Shown: positions 48,212-59,610, numbered from the stretch's first letter. The stretch is DNA of 64,000 nucleotides from Variovorax sp. IB41 (GCF_016405905.1 NZ_JAEFCB010000006.1:1-64000), one strand, 5' to 3'. Notes: generated by a model not told the origin, from the sequence alone. Numbers and translations: made by a program.

Positions 48212-49231
<1,020 letters not shown>

Positions 49232-49251
49232 GCAAGGACCTCGGGCGTTCT

Positions 49252-50619
49252 TCAGCGGCCGACCGCCCGGTAGTCGATGCCCTGGTCGCGTATCGACGGA
49301 TCGTAGAGGTTGCGGCCGTCGAAGATCAGCGGCTGCCTGAGCGCGATTTTCAGCGCGTCGAAATCCGGATTCTTGAACTCGTTCCAGTCGGTGAGGATCA
49401 CCAGCGCATCGCAGTCCTCCGCCGCCTGCAGGGCCTGGTCGTTGAAGCTCAGGCGGGAGGCCTCGTCGGCGCGGCCTTGCAGGTCTTTGGCGAGCGTCTT
49501 GCGCGCCTCCTCGATGGCCACCGGATCGTGCGCAACCACCTGCGCACCGCGCATCAGCAGCGCCTGGATGATGACGCGGCTCGGCGCCTCGCGCATGTCG
49601 TCGGTGCCGGGCTTGAAGGCCAATCCCCACACGCCGAAACGGCGCCCGCGCAGGTCGGGGCCGAAGTGCCGCACGATCTTGTCGACCAGCCGCAACTTCT
49701 GCGCGTCGTTGACGGCACGCACGGCCTCCAGCAGTTGCAGGCGCTGTCCGTGGGCGGCCGCGGTATGGACCAGCGCCTGCAGGTCTTTCGGAAAGCAGCT
49801 GCCGCCGTAGCCGGCGCCGGCCTGCAGAAAGCTGTCGCCGATGCGTGGGTCGGCCACCAGCCCGCAGCGCACCTGCTCGATGTCCACGCCCACGTTCTCC
49901 GCGAGGTTCGCGAGCTCGTTCATGAAGCTGATCCGCGTGGCGAGCATCGCGTTGGCTGCGTACTTGGTGAATTCGGCCGCCTCCAGGCCCATGTGGATGG
50001 TGCGGTCGCGGTCGCGGTTGAAGGGCGCATACATGCGGCGCATGAGGTCGCGCGCATGCTGGCCCGCGGCGCCGGGCTCGCTGCCGACCACGATGCGATC
50101 GGGCTGCATGAAGTCGGCGATGCCGGTGCCCTGCTTGAGGAACTCGGGGTTCGAGACGATCGACAGGCGGGCGTCCAACGCAAGGTCGCGCCTGCGACGC
50201 GCGGCGAGCTCTTCTTCGATGACGGCGCGCAGCTGGGCGCTCGTGCCGACCGGCACGGTGGATTTGGCCACCACCACCTTGGCGTCGTGCATGTGGCGGC
50301 CGATGTCGCGCGCCGCGGCCAGCACGTGCTGCAGGTCGGCGCGCCCATCTTCGCCGGCGGGCGTTCCGACGGCGATGAAGATCAACTCTCCGTGGTGGAT
50401 GGCGTGCGCGACGTCGTTGGTGAACGCCAGGCGCGCGGCGAGCACGTTGCGCGCAATGAGCTGCGGCAGGCCTTCCTCGTGGATCGGCACGTCGCCCGAA
50501 AGCAATCGCTGCACCTTGCGTTCGTCGATATCGAAGCAGACGACATCGTTGCCGGTCTCCGCAAGGCAAGTGCCGGTGACGAGGCCGACGTAGCCGGCGC
50601 CGAGGATGGAGATCTTCAT
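49252..50619 (-). CDS. ugd: UDP-glucose 6-dehydrogenase
   Basis: Ugd oxidises UDP-glucose to UDP-glucuronate with two NAD. The 455-residue protein starts with the Rossmann motif [21 protein letters not shown] and has the catalytic Cys in [14 protein letters not shown] near residue 266. The ending [18 protein letters not shown] is typical of UDP-glucose dehydrogenases. ATG at 50619 overlaps the GT2 stop as ATGA. With the decarboxylase gene downstream, it supplies UDP-GlcA and UDP-Xyl. Confidence 0.96.
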   Translation of the reverse strand: MKISILGAGYVGLVTGTCLAETGNDVVCFDIDERKVQRLLSGDVPIHEEGLPQLIARNVLAARLAFTNDVAHAIHHGELIFIAVGTPAGEDGRADLQHVLAAARDIGRHMHDAKVVVAKSTVPVGTSAQLRAVIEEELAARRRRDLALDARLSIVSNPEFLKQGTGIADFMQPDRIVVGSEPGAAGQHARDLMRRMYAPFNRDRDRTIHMGLEAAEFTKYAANAMLATRISFMNELANLAENVGVDIEQVRCGLVADPRIGDSFLQAGAGYGGSCFPKDLQALVHTAAAHGQRLQLLEAVRAVNDAQKLRLVDKIVRHFGPDLRGRRFGVWGLAFKPGTDDMREAPSRVIIQALLMRGAQVVAHDPVAIEEARKTLAKDLQGRADEASRLSFNDQALQAAEDCDALVILTDWNEFKNPDFDALKIALRQPLIFDGRNLYDPSIRDQGIDYRAVGR

Positions 50620-51440
50620 GGGTTGCGCGAGGACAGCGGCAACGGGGCCGAGCGGGCCGGCTGGGCACAGACGCGGAACCACAGCAGGTACCCCAGTGCC
50701 TTGACGCCGTCGCGCCAGTTGATCTTCTTGCCCTCGTCGAAACCACGGCCGCGGTAGCTCACGGGCAGCTCGCTGATCCGCCATCGGCCGGGCCGCACGA
50801 TCTGGGCGCTGATCTGGATCTCGCAACCGAAGTCGGGGCAGGTCACATTCAGGGTGTCGTTCACCTCTTTGGTGAACATCTTGTAGCAGACCTCGATGTC
50901 GGAGAAGCGCTTGCCGTACAGGATGCCGAAGAGCCTGGAGATGAGCCAGTTGGCCGAGACCTGCGACAGCGAAATGAACTTGGCGCTGCCGTTTCGCTGT
51001 CCCTCGAAGCGCGAGCCGTACACCACATCGGCGACCTTGCGGTGCGCGATCAGGTCGTACATGGGGGCCCAGTCGGCGGGGTCGTATTCGAGGTCGGCAT
51101 CCTGGATGACGACGACATTGCCGGTCGCAGCGGCCAGGCCGGTCGCGACGCCGGCGCCCTTGCCTCGATTGCATGCGTGATACAGCGCGCGCACGGTGAG
51201 GCGCGAAGCCGCGGGCTCGTCGGCCCAGGTGAGCGTTCCGTCGCTGCCGCCGACCGGGTGCGCCCCGGTGCGCAGCCCCTGGGGCACCTGGGCCTGGATC
51301 CATTCGCGGGTTCCGTCGGTGGAGCCGTCGTCTACCAGGATGATTTCCTTGTCGACTTCCGGGAGCACGCGGGACACGGCAACGAGCACGCGAGGCAGGG
51401 TGCGGACTTCGTTGAGCACGGGAATCACGATGGAGAGCAT
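50616..51440 (-). CDS. family 2 glycosyltransferase, DPM1-like
   Basis: The 274-residue protein has the GT-A fold: [30 protein letters not shown] (nucleotide binding), the DxD in [13 protein letters not shown], and the loop [17 protein letters not shown]. There are no membrane helices at the C-terminus. Such enzymes commonly transfer a sugar to a polyprenyl phosphate, for use by membrane glycosyltransferases. It lies between the UbiA-type gene and ugd. Confidence 0.88.
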   Translation of the reverse strand: MLSIVIPVLNEVRTLPRVLVAVSRVLPEVDKEIILVDDGSTDGTREWIQAQVPQGLRTGAHPVGGSDGTLTWADEPAASRLTVRALYHACNRGKGAGVATGLAAATGNVVVIQDADLEYDPADWAPMYDLIAHRKVADVVYGSRFEGQRNGSAKFISLSQVSANWLISRLFGILYGKRFSDIEVCYKMFTKEVNDTLNVTCPDFGCEIQISAQIVRPGRWRISELPVSYRGRGFDEGKKINWRDGVKALGYLLWFRVCAQPARSAPLPLSSRNP

Positions 51441-51487
51441 GGGCGGCTTGATGAGGGTGCGAAAAAAAACCGGTGCGAGCGGTCGAA

Positions 51488-52396
51488 CTACCAGGGCGCG
51501 ACGGTGGCAAGCATGGCCAGACCGATCAGCACGTGAATGTTTCTGTAGACGGTCTGCAGCCGGCGAACGCTCGCGTAGGTCAGCCCGTCGCGCAGCGCCC
51601 GCCATGCCGCGCGCAGGTGCACCGCATACAACACCGCGGCCAGCGACAGGACGGGGGGAACGACCCCGCGCAGCGCGAGCACGGTCAGCGTGAGGTAGGC
51701 GATGCTGAAGAGCACTTGCCCCGCGAGAAACGATGCCTTCTTGCCGAACGCGACGGCGTTGGTGCGGATGCCGTTTCGCGCGTCGCTGTCGTGGTCGCGC
51801 GTTTCGTGGACCAGGTGCCCCGCGGCAAAGACGAGCCCGAAATAGCCGGCAAGGACCACCATCTGCGGCGTCACGGGCGACAGCGCGACATACCCCAGAA
51901 GAAAGTGCAGCGTGCCGCCGACCATGTGCAGCAGGGAGTTGAGCACCGGCACGCCCTTGCCTTGCGCGCCGGGGAACGAGTAGATGGCGCTGAGCGCGGC
52001 GATGCACAGCGCGATCGCGAACGGCGCCTGGCCCACCAGGGCGAAGACCAGCAACGCGATCGCGAGCAGCGCGCAGGCCAGCCCCGCCATCCTGGAGGCG
52101 TTTTCTCCCTTGGCCAGGAAGGTGGCGCCCACGCGCGTCGGGTCGTTCAGATCGCCTTGCGCGCCGGCCCAGTCGTTGAGCACGAACACATGCGCCACGA
52201 GCAGGAGGTTGCCGGCGACCAGCGCGGCGATGGTGAGCAACGTCGCCGCGCTGAAATCGGCCATCGCGAAGCAGGCGCCGATCAGCGGCGCGCCCTGCAG
52301 CACGCAGACCTCGTCCAGGCGGATGCACGACACCAGTCGCCCGAGGGAGGCGGGGCGTTGCGGCGCGATGGCCGTCTTGGCTTCGGGCCGCGTCAT
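51488..52396 (-). CDS. UbiA-family prenyltransferase
   Basis: The 302-residue polytopic protein has about eight membrane helices and both Asp-rich metal motifs: [13 protein letters not shown] near residue 73 and [17 protein letters not shown] near 198. UbiA-type enzymes transfer a prenyl or phosphoribosyl group. In glycan loci, some make polyprenyl phosphoribose. Ubiquinone or heme use cannot be excluded by sequence alone, but its position within the sugar operon favours a role in glycan-lipid synthesis. ATGA overlap links it to the 921-aa gene. Confidence 0.85.
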   Translation of the reverse strand: MTRPEAKTAIAPQRPASLGRLVSCIRLDEVCVLQGAPLIGACFAMADFSAATLLTIAALVAGNLLLVAHVFVLNDWAGAQGDLNDPTRVGATFLAKGENASRMAGLACALLAIALLVFALVGQAPFAIALCIAALSAIYSFPGAQGKGVPVLNSLLHMVGGTLHFLLGYVALSPVTPQMVVLAGYFGLVFAAGHLVHETRDHDSDARNGIRTNAVAFGKKASFLAGQVLFSIAYLTLTVLALRGVVPPVLSLAAVLYAVHLRAAWRALRDGLTYASVRRLQTVYRNIHVLIGLAMLATVAPW

Positions 52397-55158
52397 GAAG
52401 CGCTCCTCGGCGAAGCGGCATGGGCTGGGTCCGGCGGAAGCTGCGCGCCGCGCGTGGCGTGGTAGAGCCGCAACCAGAGCGCATAGCCCACTTCCTGCGA
52501 CCAGTAGAAGCGCCGCACGGTGGCGCTCATGTCGTTGTGATACAGCAGGGGCGGATTGCCGGCCAGCGCAGCGAATTCATGCGAGGCGAGAGCCTGCAGC
52601 AGCCGCGTCGCTTCGGCTTTCTGCGCGGCGGTGGGCGCCGTGTCCTGCAGCCGGGCCACGAGCGACGCGACCTGCGCCCACACGGCCTGGGCGGGCACCG
52701 CCGGTTGCAGGCGCGATGCCGGCACCTCGAGCGCGCAGCCGGCGCGCTGCACCTCCGCCAGCCGCAGGCTCATCACCGGCGGCGCGCCGGCGTAGTAGAC
52801 CCAGAGGCTGTCGTCGTCGGCGCGCCGCTTGAGCGTTGCGCAGAGCGCGCGCGCGGCGGGCGGGTCCTCCTGGGCGAGCAGCAGGTAGATGTGCATCTGG
52901 ATGCCGATGTCCGCCGGATTCGGGTCCGCCCCCGGATCGAGGCAGCGGTAGTCCGCCCGCGGCGCGAGCCAGGTGCGGTAGAGCCCGTCGCCGGTGGTGA
53001 AGCGCCGCAGGGTCCGCATTGCCGCGGCGAGCTTCGCGCGGTCTGCTGCCGGCGCCACGCGCCATACCAGCGCGGTGTCGTCCGAATCGGGCGTGATCGC
53101 GCATCCGAGCACACCGATGGTCGATGCGTCGGGCCTGCCGTGATAGCGCACCAGCCCGTCGTCCTCGATCTGGCTGGCAAGAAAGCCTTGCGCGCGCGCC
53201 AGCATCGGGGCCATCTGAGCGACGTGCGCGACATGCGCCATCGGCCCCACCAGGTCGATCATGATCGCGTTCAGGTAGGTATTGAGTTCGGGCTGCGGCT
53301 GCTCGAAGCGTGGGCCGCTGGTGAACGAAGTGAGCCAATACCCGGGCACCTGCTGGGCTTGCGCGATGCGCTCGACGGCCTGGCGCGATGCGTACTGCAG
53401 GAAGCGCTCTGCAGCATCGCCCGGTCCTGGCGGCGGCAACTCGAAGAACCGTTCGCGCAGCAGCCGCACCTCGCCGCCCGCATAGGGACGCACGAGCACC
53501 GAGAGCTTGTGGCGCCCGGCCTGCAGGTCCCCGAGGGGCACATGCAGACGCCATCCGGCCGGGCTCTTTTCGGCCAGCGTCTGGGCCACGTCGGGGCGAT
53601 CGAAAAAGTGGTTCGTGCCCGCGACCTCGCGCCCGTCGATCAGCACCGCGATGTCCTGGGGCGACGAGGAATCCACGAGCGCCCATCCGGCCACATCGAG
53701 CTGGCGTTCCAGGCGATCGCCCGCTGCCGCGTCGTGCACCACCACGTCGAGCGGCTGGATCAGGTCGATGTTCCCGCGCAGGTCCGCCAGCAGATCGGGT
53801 TGCACGCGGGGATGCGAGAGCTCCGCCACGAACGCCGCATTGCGCCACGCCCACATGGGGCGCATCCGGTCGTCGGTCTTCATGGTCAGCACGGCCGTGT
53901 CGACCGCGCCGGTGTACCAGAAGGCGCCGATCGCCTGGATGGCGACGGACGCGACGCATGCCGCGGCGAACAGCACGCGCCCAGGGCGCGACAGGCGCGC
54001 CACGATGGGCGGAAGCATCCACACGAGCAGCGGCACCATGTCGGTGAGCCAGCGCGGACCCCAGGCAATGCCTTGCCGCCAGTCGACCCTCGCATAGCCC
54101 AGGACCTGCACCGCGATGGCCACGCCCAGGGCCAGCGTGAGGCCGCGCGTGCCGCGGTCCCGCAGCGCCAGGAGAAACAGGCACGGCACGAACAGCAGGA
54201 AGGGCGAGAAGACGAACAACCCGCGCGTCGGGCTGAACAGCAGGCCGGCGATGCCTTCCAGCACGTTGTCGTTGAAATCGCTGGCATGCACGCTCAGGGC
54301 ATAGGCCCCGGCCACATGCCCGACCGCGCCCAGGTTGTAGGCCAGCGTGAGGGCAACCGGGACGCCGCCGGCCACGATGAGCCAGGGCCAGCGGCTCCCG
54401 GCCCAGCGCAAACCCCACAGGCCCAGCGCGGCGGCCAGGAGCGCATCGGGCGGGCGGTTCGCCGCGATCAGCGCGCAGAGGAAGCCGGCCATCGCCACGC
54501 GCGCCAGCGTCGCCGGGCCGGTGACCAGCCACAGCGTCGCAACGATGAGCAGTTGCGCCAGGCCGTGCATCCACAAGGCCTGGCTGCTGATCACCCAGGT
54601 GGTCGTGCCGAACGCGTAGGCGAGGCTGAGCACGCCGGCGGTGCGCGCATCGCAGCGCCGGCGCAGCAGCATGAACATGAGGGCGACAGAGGCCGCAGCG
54701 ATCAGGGAGGCGCACAGCTTCTCCATCGCGCGCGCCACCTTGTCGGCGATGTGCGGGTCCCAGCCGACGCTGTCCAGGTAATGCAGCGCGGGGAGGTACA
54801 GCGGCGCGACGACCAGCGGCACGACCAGGGGGTACTTGGAGACCAGGTGTGCGTCGCGTCCTTGCTGTATCCAGAAGGCGGTGCCGTTGTGGCCGGCGTT
54901 CGGCGCAGAACGTCCGAGAGCGACCGCATCGGCGATCGGATCGAGCAGAACGGTGTGGTTGCGCAGGATGGAGAACGGCAGATGGCGCGCAGCGAAGGTG
55001 TCGGCGGCCGCAATCAGGCGGCCGTTGGCGTTGAAGACGAGGAAAGCGGCCAATGCCAGCACACACGCGATCGCCACATCGTGAAGTGGAAGCTTCGCTC
55101 GCGGTCTTCGCTCCGTGCTGCTGCCCGACGGTGCGGGCCCGTTTCCACTCATCGCCAT
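52393..55158 (-). CDS. large membrane protein, probable polyprenyl-sugar glycosyltransferase
   Basis: The 921-residue protein has three parts. Residues 25-420 are a membrane domain with about ten helices and a first periplasmic loop with Asp and Glu, typical of GT-C glycosyltransferases of the PMT/ArnT type. Residues about 470-590 are a beta-rich domain (VAGWALVDSSSPQDIAVLIDG, LSVLVRPYAGGEVRLLRE). Residues about 600-900 look like an (alpha/alpha) toroid (RYHGRPDASTIGV, YYAGAPPVMSLRLAEVQ). I do not know this fusion as a described family. It is the first gene of the operon and probably uses a lipid-linked sugar. Confidence 0.75.
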   Translation of the reverse strand: MAMSGNGPAPSGSSTERRPRAKLPLHDVAIACVLALAAFLVFNANGRLIAAADTFAARHLPFSILRNHTVLLDPIADAVALGRSAPNAGHNGTAFWIQQGRDAHLVSKYPLVVPLVVAPLYLPALHYLDSVGWDPHIADKVARAMEKLCASLIAAASVALMFMLLRRRCDARTAGVLSLAYAFGTTTWVISSQALWMHGLAQLLIVATLWLVTGPATLARVAMAGFLCALIAANRPPDALLAAALGLWGLRWAGSRWPWLIVAGGVPVALTLAYNLGAVGHVAGAYALSVHASDFNDNVLEGIAGLLFSPTRGLFVFSPFLLFVPCLFLLALRDRGTRGLTLALGVAIAVQVLGYARVDWRQGIAWGPRWLTDMVPLLVWMLPPIVARLSRPGRVLFAAACVASVAIQAIGAFWYTGAVDTAVLTMKTDDRMRPMWAWRNAAFVAELSHPRVQPDLLADLRGNIDLIQPLDVVVHDAAAGDRLERQLDVAGWALVDSSSPQDIAVLIDGREVAGTNHFFDRPDVAQTLAEKSPAGWRLHVPLGDLQAGRHKLSVLVRPYAGGEVRLLRERFFELPPPGPGDAAERFLQYASRQAVERIAQAQQVPGYWLTSFTSGPRFEQPQPELNTYLNAIMIDLVGPMAHVAHVAQMAPMLARAQGFLASQIEDDGLVRYHGRPDASTIGVLGCAITPDSDDTALVWRVAPAADRAKLAAAMRTLRRFTTGDGLYRTWLAPRADYRCLDPGADPNPADIGIQMHIYLLLAQEDPPAARALCATLKRRADDDSLWVYYAGAPPVMSLRLAEVQRAGCALEVPASRLQPAVPAQAVWAQVASLVARLQDTAPTAAQKAEATRLLQALASHEFAALAGNPPLLYHNDMSATVRRFYWSQEVGYALWLRLYHATRGAQLPPDPAHAASPRSAS

Positions 55159-55266
55159 GCTTTCTCGGTGCCAATTGCCGTGCGTCGGCGGAGGTTCTGT
55201 GGGGCGGAATTATGCCTTTTGTAAACTATAGTAACGAGTTCTCGCCGCAAAGCGGCTGGGGTTGCC

Positions 55267-57996
55267 ATGCTGCGCCGTCCTTCTCTCGATCGGTCTTCGA
55301 CACCGACCGATCTCGCCGTCTTCACCATCTGCGCGAGCAACTATCTTGCGCACGCCTGTGTGCTGGGCGCCTCGCTGCGAAAGCATCAGCCTGGCGCGAC
55401 GCTGCTCGTTTTTCTGCTCGACGAGCCCCCCGAAGGCACGCAGTTGCCGGACCACGTGGTCCTGCTGGCGGCCGAGATGGCATTCGAACGCAAGGAATGG
55501 AACCACCGCCGCAGCCACTACAGCCTGCTGGAGTTCGCCACGAGCGTGAAGCCGGCCTGCTTTCGCTACCTGCTCGACCAGGGCGCGACGCGCGCGGTCT
55601 ATCTGGACCCTGACATCCGCGTGTTCCAGCGCGTGGACCTGTTCTGGGCGGGCGGCGCGAACGATCCCGAACTGGTGCTCACGCCCCATGCCCTGTCGCC
55701 GCTGCCCGACGATGGATGCGTGCCGGACGATCTCGTCATCCTGCGCGCGGGCCTCTACAACCTCGGCTTTGCGGCGCTGCGGGACACACCGCGGGTGCGC
55801 AACCTCTTGCAGTGGTGGGACCACAAGCTGCGCACGCTGTGCCTGGAGGACGTGCGTACCGGCGTCTTCACCGACCAGAAATGGATGGACTACGCGCCGC
55901 TGCTGGTGCCGGGCGCGTTGGTGCTGCGGCACAAGGGCTTCAATGCGGCGTATTGGAATCTCCACGAGCGCACGCCCAGATGGCTGGGCGAGCGCTGGCG
56001 GATGCAGGGCGACGCGGGCGACAGCGGCGACACGGGCGATACGGGCGATACGGGCGATACGGGCGATACGGGCGATACGCAGGACCTGGTCCTCTTTCAT
56101 TTCAGCGGCTTCAACCCCGACCTGAAGCAGCTCTCGCGCTACGAGAATCGCTTCGGCTGGAACCTGCCGGGCGACGCGCAGCGGCTGTTCGGCGAATACG
56201 CGCAATCGCTGCTGGACGCCGGCTTCCGCAGATTTCGCGCGCTCGGCCTTCCGCACGTGGCCTTTGCAGACGGCACCGGGTGGGACCGGGCATGCCGCGC
56301 GGTCTACCGCCAGGCGCTGGCCGAGGGCGTCGAGCTGGACGACCCGCTGGAAGACCCGGACTTTCTTCAATGGGCGGGCGCCGAAGCGCCGGGCGATCAC
56401 CTCACGCGGTACCTGCGCGCTGTGCTGCACATGCGCGGCGACCTCGCGGCCGCCTTCGCCGACGGCCGGGACACCGTGGGCCTGATGGCCTGGATGCGGA
56501 CCTCGGGCGTGCGCGAACTCGGTCTTGAGCCCAAGCTCGTGGAGCGCCTCGGCATGGCCGGCAAGGCGCAGCGCACAAACGTGAACTACGTGGGCTACCT
56601 CCATGCGCATCTGGGTGTCGGGGAGGCCGCGCGCAACAGCGTCGCGGCGCTGGATGCGGCGGGCGTGGCGGTGCATTGCCACGACATCTCGTTCGACACC
56701 TCGGCGCCGACGGGCAGCTACGCCCTCCCCGCCGCCCGCTGGGCAGCCGGGCCTCCCACGGCGACCATCCTGGGCTGCAATGCGGACATGCTGCCCGACG
56801 TGCTGTCGAAGCTTCCGGCCGAGCTCCTGGGTCCCTACCGCATCGGCTGCTGGTACTGGGAAACGCCCGACTTCCCCAGCGACTGGGTCGATCGTTTCGA
56901 GCTGATCGACGAGATCTGGGCCGGCACGCAATTCATCGCCGATGCCATTCGCCGCAAGACGAGCCTGCCGGTCCATGTGATGCCGCCGATGGTGATGCCC
57001 CCGCCCATGCAGCGCGACCGCCAATGGCTTGCCGCCATGCTGCCGGAGGCCACGCCCGACGAGTTCGTCTTCCTGTTCCAGTTCGATGTCGCTTCGGTCC
57101 CGTTCCGCAAGAACCCCGAAGGGGTCGTGGCCGCGTTCGTGCGCGCGTTCGCGCCATCCGCTGCGGTGCGTTTGATCGTCAAGGCGCTGAATGCGCAGGC
57201 GGCGCCGTCGTTGGTGCAGTCGCTGCGCGATGCGGCCGCAGGCCACCGCGTGTCGTTCCTCACCGCAGCGATGGAAAGCGACGATCGTTTCCGGCTGCTG
57301 GCCTCGGCGGACAGCTTCGTCTCGCTGCACCGCGCCGAAGGCTTCGGTCTCTCGCTTGCAGAAGCGATGGCCTACGGCCTACCGGTGGTGGCGACCGGTT
57401 GGAGCGGCAACGTCGATTTCACGCACGCCGGCAACGCCGCGCTCGTGCCCTTCGATCTCGTGCCCAGCGCCGTTGCCCATGGGCCCTATCCGGCGGGCAC
57501 GCTGTGGGCTGAGCCCAGGCTCGACGCCGCAGCCGGGCTGATGCGGCGCGTGTGGCTGGACGCGGCATGGCGCGCACAGATCGCGCTGGCCGGCCAGCGG
57601 ACCATGGCGGCGAACTTTTCCGCCAGCGTCGTCGGACCCGCCATGCGGGATCGCCTCGATCAGGTGTCGGGTCTGCGCCGAGGCCAGACTGCTGCGCAGC
57701 AACGGCAATCGCCCGGGCGCGACCACAAGGCGGCAGGTGCACGCAACGCATCGCTATGGACCCGGGTGCTGCGGGACGTGCTGCGCTATCCCGGCTATTA
57801 CTTCGTGCGGCTGCCACGGGTGCCCGTGCTCCTTTGGCGCTACGGGATTTCCGGCGTGGTGACCAGGGCTGAACTGGTCGCGAGCGCGGCCGTGGACGTC
57901 AAGGGCCAGTACCTCGTGACGCGCATGCTCACGCGCTTGCGACAGCGCATCCAGCGCTGGCGCTACGGCGACGAGTTTCGCCATGACAAGCCCTAG
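55267..57996 (+). CDS. bifunctional two-domain glycosyltransferase, 909 aa
   Basis: Residues about 15-330 form a GT-A-like domain with a DPD metal motif (VYLDPDIRVF, 114-116) and His-rich HFSGF ending, as in GT8/UDP-sugar transferases. Residues about 445-790 are a GT4-type GT-B domain (VNYVGYLHAHLGVGEAARNS, HRAEGFGLSLAEAMAYGLPVV). Residues about 255-271 are a run of six Asp-Thr pairs, mostly joined by Gly and coded by 9-bp repeats, in the linker of the first domain. It is divergent from the glycan operon and should build or modify the same polymer. The acceptor is unknown. Confidence 0.85.
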   Translation: MLRRPSLDRSSTPTDLAVFTICASNYLAHACVLGASLRKHQPGATLLVFLLDEPPEGTQLPDHVVLLAAEMAFERKEWNHRRSHYSLLEFATSVKPACFRYLLDQGATRAVYLDPDIRVFQRVDLFWAGGANDPELVLTPHALSPLPDDGCVPDDLVILRAGLYNLGFAALRDTPRVRNLLQWWDHKLRTLCLEDVRTGVFTDQKWMDYAPLLVPGALVLRHKGFNAAYWNLHERTPRWLGERWRMQGDAGDSGDTGDTGDTGDTGDTGDTQDLVLFHFSGFNPDLKQLSRYENRFGWNLPGDAQRLFGEYAQSLLDAGFRRFRALGLPHVAFADGTGWDRACRAVYRQALAEGVELDDPLEDPDFLQWAGAEAPGDHLTRYLRAVLHMRGDLAAAFADGRDTVGLMAWMRTSGVRELGLEPKLVERLGMAGKAQRTNVNYVGYLHAHLGVGEAARNSVAALDAAGVAVHCHDISFDTSAPTGSYALPAARWAAGPPTATILGCNADMLPDVLSKLPAELLGPYRIGCWYWETPDFPSDWVDRFELIDEIWAGTQFIADAIRRKTSLPVHVMPPMVMPPPMQRDRQWLAAMLPEATPDEFVFLFQFDVASVPFRKNPEGVVAAFVRAFAPSAAVRLIVKALNAQAAPSLVQSLRDAAAGHRVSFLTAAMESDDRFRLLASADSFVSLHRAEGFGLSLAEAMAYGLPVVATGWSGNVDFTHAGNAALVPFDLVPSAVAHGPYPAGTLWAEPRLDAAAGLMRRVWLDAAWRAQIALAGQRTMAANFSASVVGPAMRDRLDQVSGLRRGQTAAQQRQSPGRDHKAAGARNASLWTRVLRDVLRYPGYYFVRLPRVPVLLWRYGISGVVTRAELVASAAVDVKGQYLVTRMLTRLRQRIQRWRYGDEFRHDKP
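56029..56079 (+). repeat. in-frame 9-bp microsatellite (GATACGGGC)
   Basis: GACACGGGC, then four GATACGGGC and GATACG follow each other in frame, coding Asp-Thr-Gly repeats. Copy changes keep the frame but alter linker length, which could vary glycosyltransferase activity between strains. Confidence 0.85.
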
Positions 57997-58013
57997 CGCA
58001 GCGCACCCACAGG

Positions 58014-58775
58014 TCACTTCGCGCTGGCATTGACCGCCGCGATGATCACGGCAGCAACGTCCTTGGGCCGCGACTGCTGCGGCACGTGGCTGGTCGGCAA
58101 GGTCGTGATGGTCGCGCCGATCTTCCTGGCCATGGCGCGCTCCAGGTCGGGCGAGATGATGCGGTCGTTGGCGCTCACGATGAACCAGGAGGGGCGCGTC
58201 TTCCATGCGGCCACGGTCGTCTTGTCTTCGAGGGCCTTGGCCTGGAGCGGTCCCTGGGTCACGGCCATGACGGCGGCCTGCGCGGGCGGCACGTCCTGCG
58301 CGAAGTCTTGCGCGATGGCCTTGGGCGGCAGCGTCAGCCAGCCGTTCTTGTCGGCCACCAGTTGCTTGATGCCGGGCGACGGCGGGTAGTCCTTGCCCAG
58401 TTCGGCGGAGGTTTGTCCCGCATCGGGCGCGAAGGCCGCGACGTAGACGAGCGCGGCGACCTTGTCGTTCTCGCCAGCCTCGGTGATCACGGTGCCGCCC
58501 CAGGAGTGGCCCACCAGCACGACCTTGCCCTTCTGGTTGTCGATGGCGCGGCGGGTGGCGTCGACGTCGCCGGCAAGCGACGCGAGGCCGTTTTGCACCG
58601 CGGTCACATGGATGCCCTTGGCCTGCAGCAGCGGGATCACCTTGGCCCAGTCGGAGCCGTCGGCGAACGCGCCGTGCACGAGAACGACCGAAGGCAAGTC
58701 GGCTGCGAAGGCATTGCCGCCGAGCAAGGCTGCGGTGGCGAGGGCGACGGAAGAGAGAACGGTGCGGATTTTCAT
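58014..58775 (-). CDS. alpha/beta hydrolase, secreted
   Basis: The 253-residue protein has a signal peptide (residues 1-24, cut after GNAFA) and then the hydrolase fold: VVLVHGAFADGSDW (oxyanion loop), VGHSWGGTVITEAG (nucleophile Ser in GHSWGG), a late Asp in SANDRIISPDLE and His near the end (PTSHVPQQSRP). The product resembles the esterase/EstC-like salicylate esterase group. GGAG precedes ATG at 58775. It is the second gene of the TetR-controlled operon. Confidence 0.88.
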   Translation of the reverse strand: MKIRTVLSSVALATAALLGGNAFAADLPSVVLVHGAFADGSDWAKVIPLLQAKGIHVTAVQNGLASLAGDVDATRRAIDNQKGKVVLVGHSWGGTVITEAGENDKVAALVYVAAFAPDAGQTSAELGKDYPPSPGIKQLVADKNGWLTLPPKAIAQDFAQDVPPAQAAVMAVTQGPLQAKALEDKTTVAAWKTRPSWFIVSANDRIISPDLERAMARKIGATITTLPTSHVPQQSRPKDVAAVIIAAVNASAK

Positions 58776-58825
58776 GAGGGATCTCCAGTGAATGTGAGGT
58801 TGGGTCGGATCGGTTGGCGAGCGGT

Positions 58826-59524
58826 TTACCGGCTGGTGTCGGCGGAATTTGCGAAGTGCGCCAGCAGCGCGGTGGCGGCCGAGGCGGAGGACGCGGGGTT
58901 CTGTCCGGTGATGAGCAGTCCGTCTTCGACGACGTAGGGCGCCCAGTCCTCGCCCTTGGAATACACGCCGCCCTTGGCCTTGAGTTCGTCCTCCACGAGG
59001 AAGGGCACGACGTTCGTCAGACCCACGCCCTCTTCTTCGGAATTGGTGAATCCGGCCACGCGCTTGCCTTCGACAAGCGGCCTTCCGTCGGCGCGCTTCA
59101 CGTGGCGAAGCACACCGGGCGCGTGGCACACGAGGGCGACGTACTTGCCCGCCGCGATGAACGATTCGATGAGGGCGATCGAGTGCTTGTCTTCGGCCAG
59201 ATCCCACAGCGGACCGTGGCCGCCCGGGTAGAAGACGGTGTCGAAATCGGCTTGGGAAACGCTGTCCAGGCGCACGGTGCTTGCCAGTTGCGCCGTGGCC
59301 TCTGCGTCGGCTTCGAAGCGCCGGGTCAAGTCGGTCTGGAACGACGGCTCGTTGCTCTTGGGGTCCAGCGGCGGCTGGCCGCCCTTGGGCGAGGCCAGCA
59401 CGATGTCTGCGCCGGCTGCCTTGAACGCGTAATAGGGCGCGGCGAGCTCTTCGAGCCAGAAGCCGGTCTTGCGACCGGTGTTGCCGAGTTCGTCGTGCGA
59501 GGTGAGGACCATCAGGACTTTCAT
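58826..59524 (-). CDS. DJ-1/PfpI-family protein
   Basis: The 232-residue protein has the conserved nucleophile Cys in LVCHAPGVLRH near residue 130 and Glu in the N-terminal strand region. DJ-1/PfpI proteins act as glyoxalase III, chaperones or stress proteins. It resembles type-1 glutamine amidotransferase-like proteins with the FWLEELAAPYYAF region. GGAG lies 7 bases before ATG at 59524. Its promoter region contains the TetR operator. The alpha/beta-hydrolase gene follows on the same strand. Confidence 0.9.
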   Translation of the reverse strand: MKVLMVLTSHDELGNTGRKTGFWLEELAAPYYAFKAAGADIVLASPKGGQPPLDPKSNEPSFQTDLTRRFEADAEATAQLASTVRLDSVSQADFDTVFYPGGHGPLWDLAEDKHSIALIESFIAAGKYVALVCHAPGVLRHVKRADGRPLVEGKRVAGFTNSEEEGVGLTNVVPFLVEDELKAKGGVYSKGEDWAPYVVEDGLLITGQNPASSASAATALLAHFANSADTSR

Positions 59525-59557
59525 TGAGCTTCTCCAAAAAACGTTGACTACTAACAA

Positions 59558-59569
59558 TAGACCGGTCTA
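59558..59569. promoter_or_regulatory. TetR operator in front of pfpI-hydrolase operon
   Basis: The perfect 12-bp palindrome TAGACCGGTCTA lies 33 bases before the DJ-1/PfpI start. A 20-base stretch around it (59556-59575) matches 18 of 20 bases at 60254-60273, in front of the tetR gene. The shared site in both promoters is strong evidence that the TetR protein regulates both. Confidence 0.85.
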
Positions 59570-59585
59570 CTAGTGACACGGCGAG

Positions 59586-59610
59586 AAAAAAGCACTTCGG
59601 CTTGAAGTGC
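59586..59610 (-). terminator. intrinsic terminator after tetR
   Basis: A perfect 7-bp stem (GCACTTC/GAAGTGC, 59592-59598 and 59604-59610) with a 5-base loop is followed on the minus strand by a run of six T. It lies 19 bases after the tetR stop. Confidence 0.85.
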
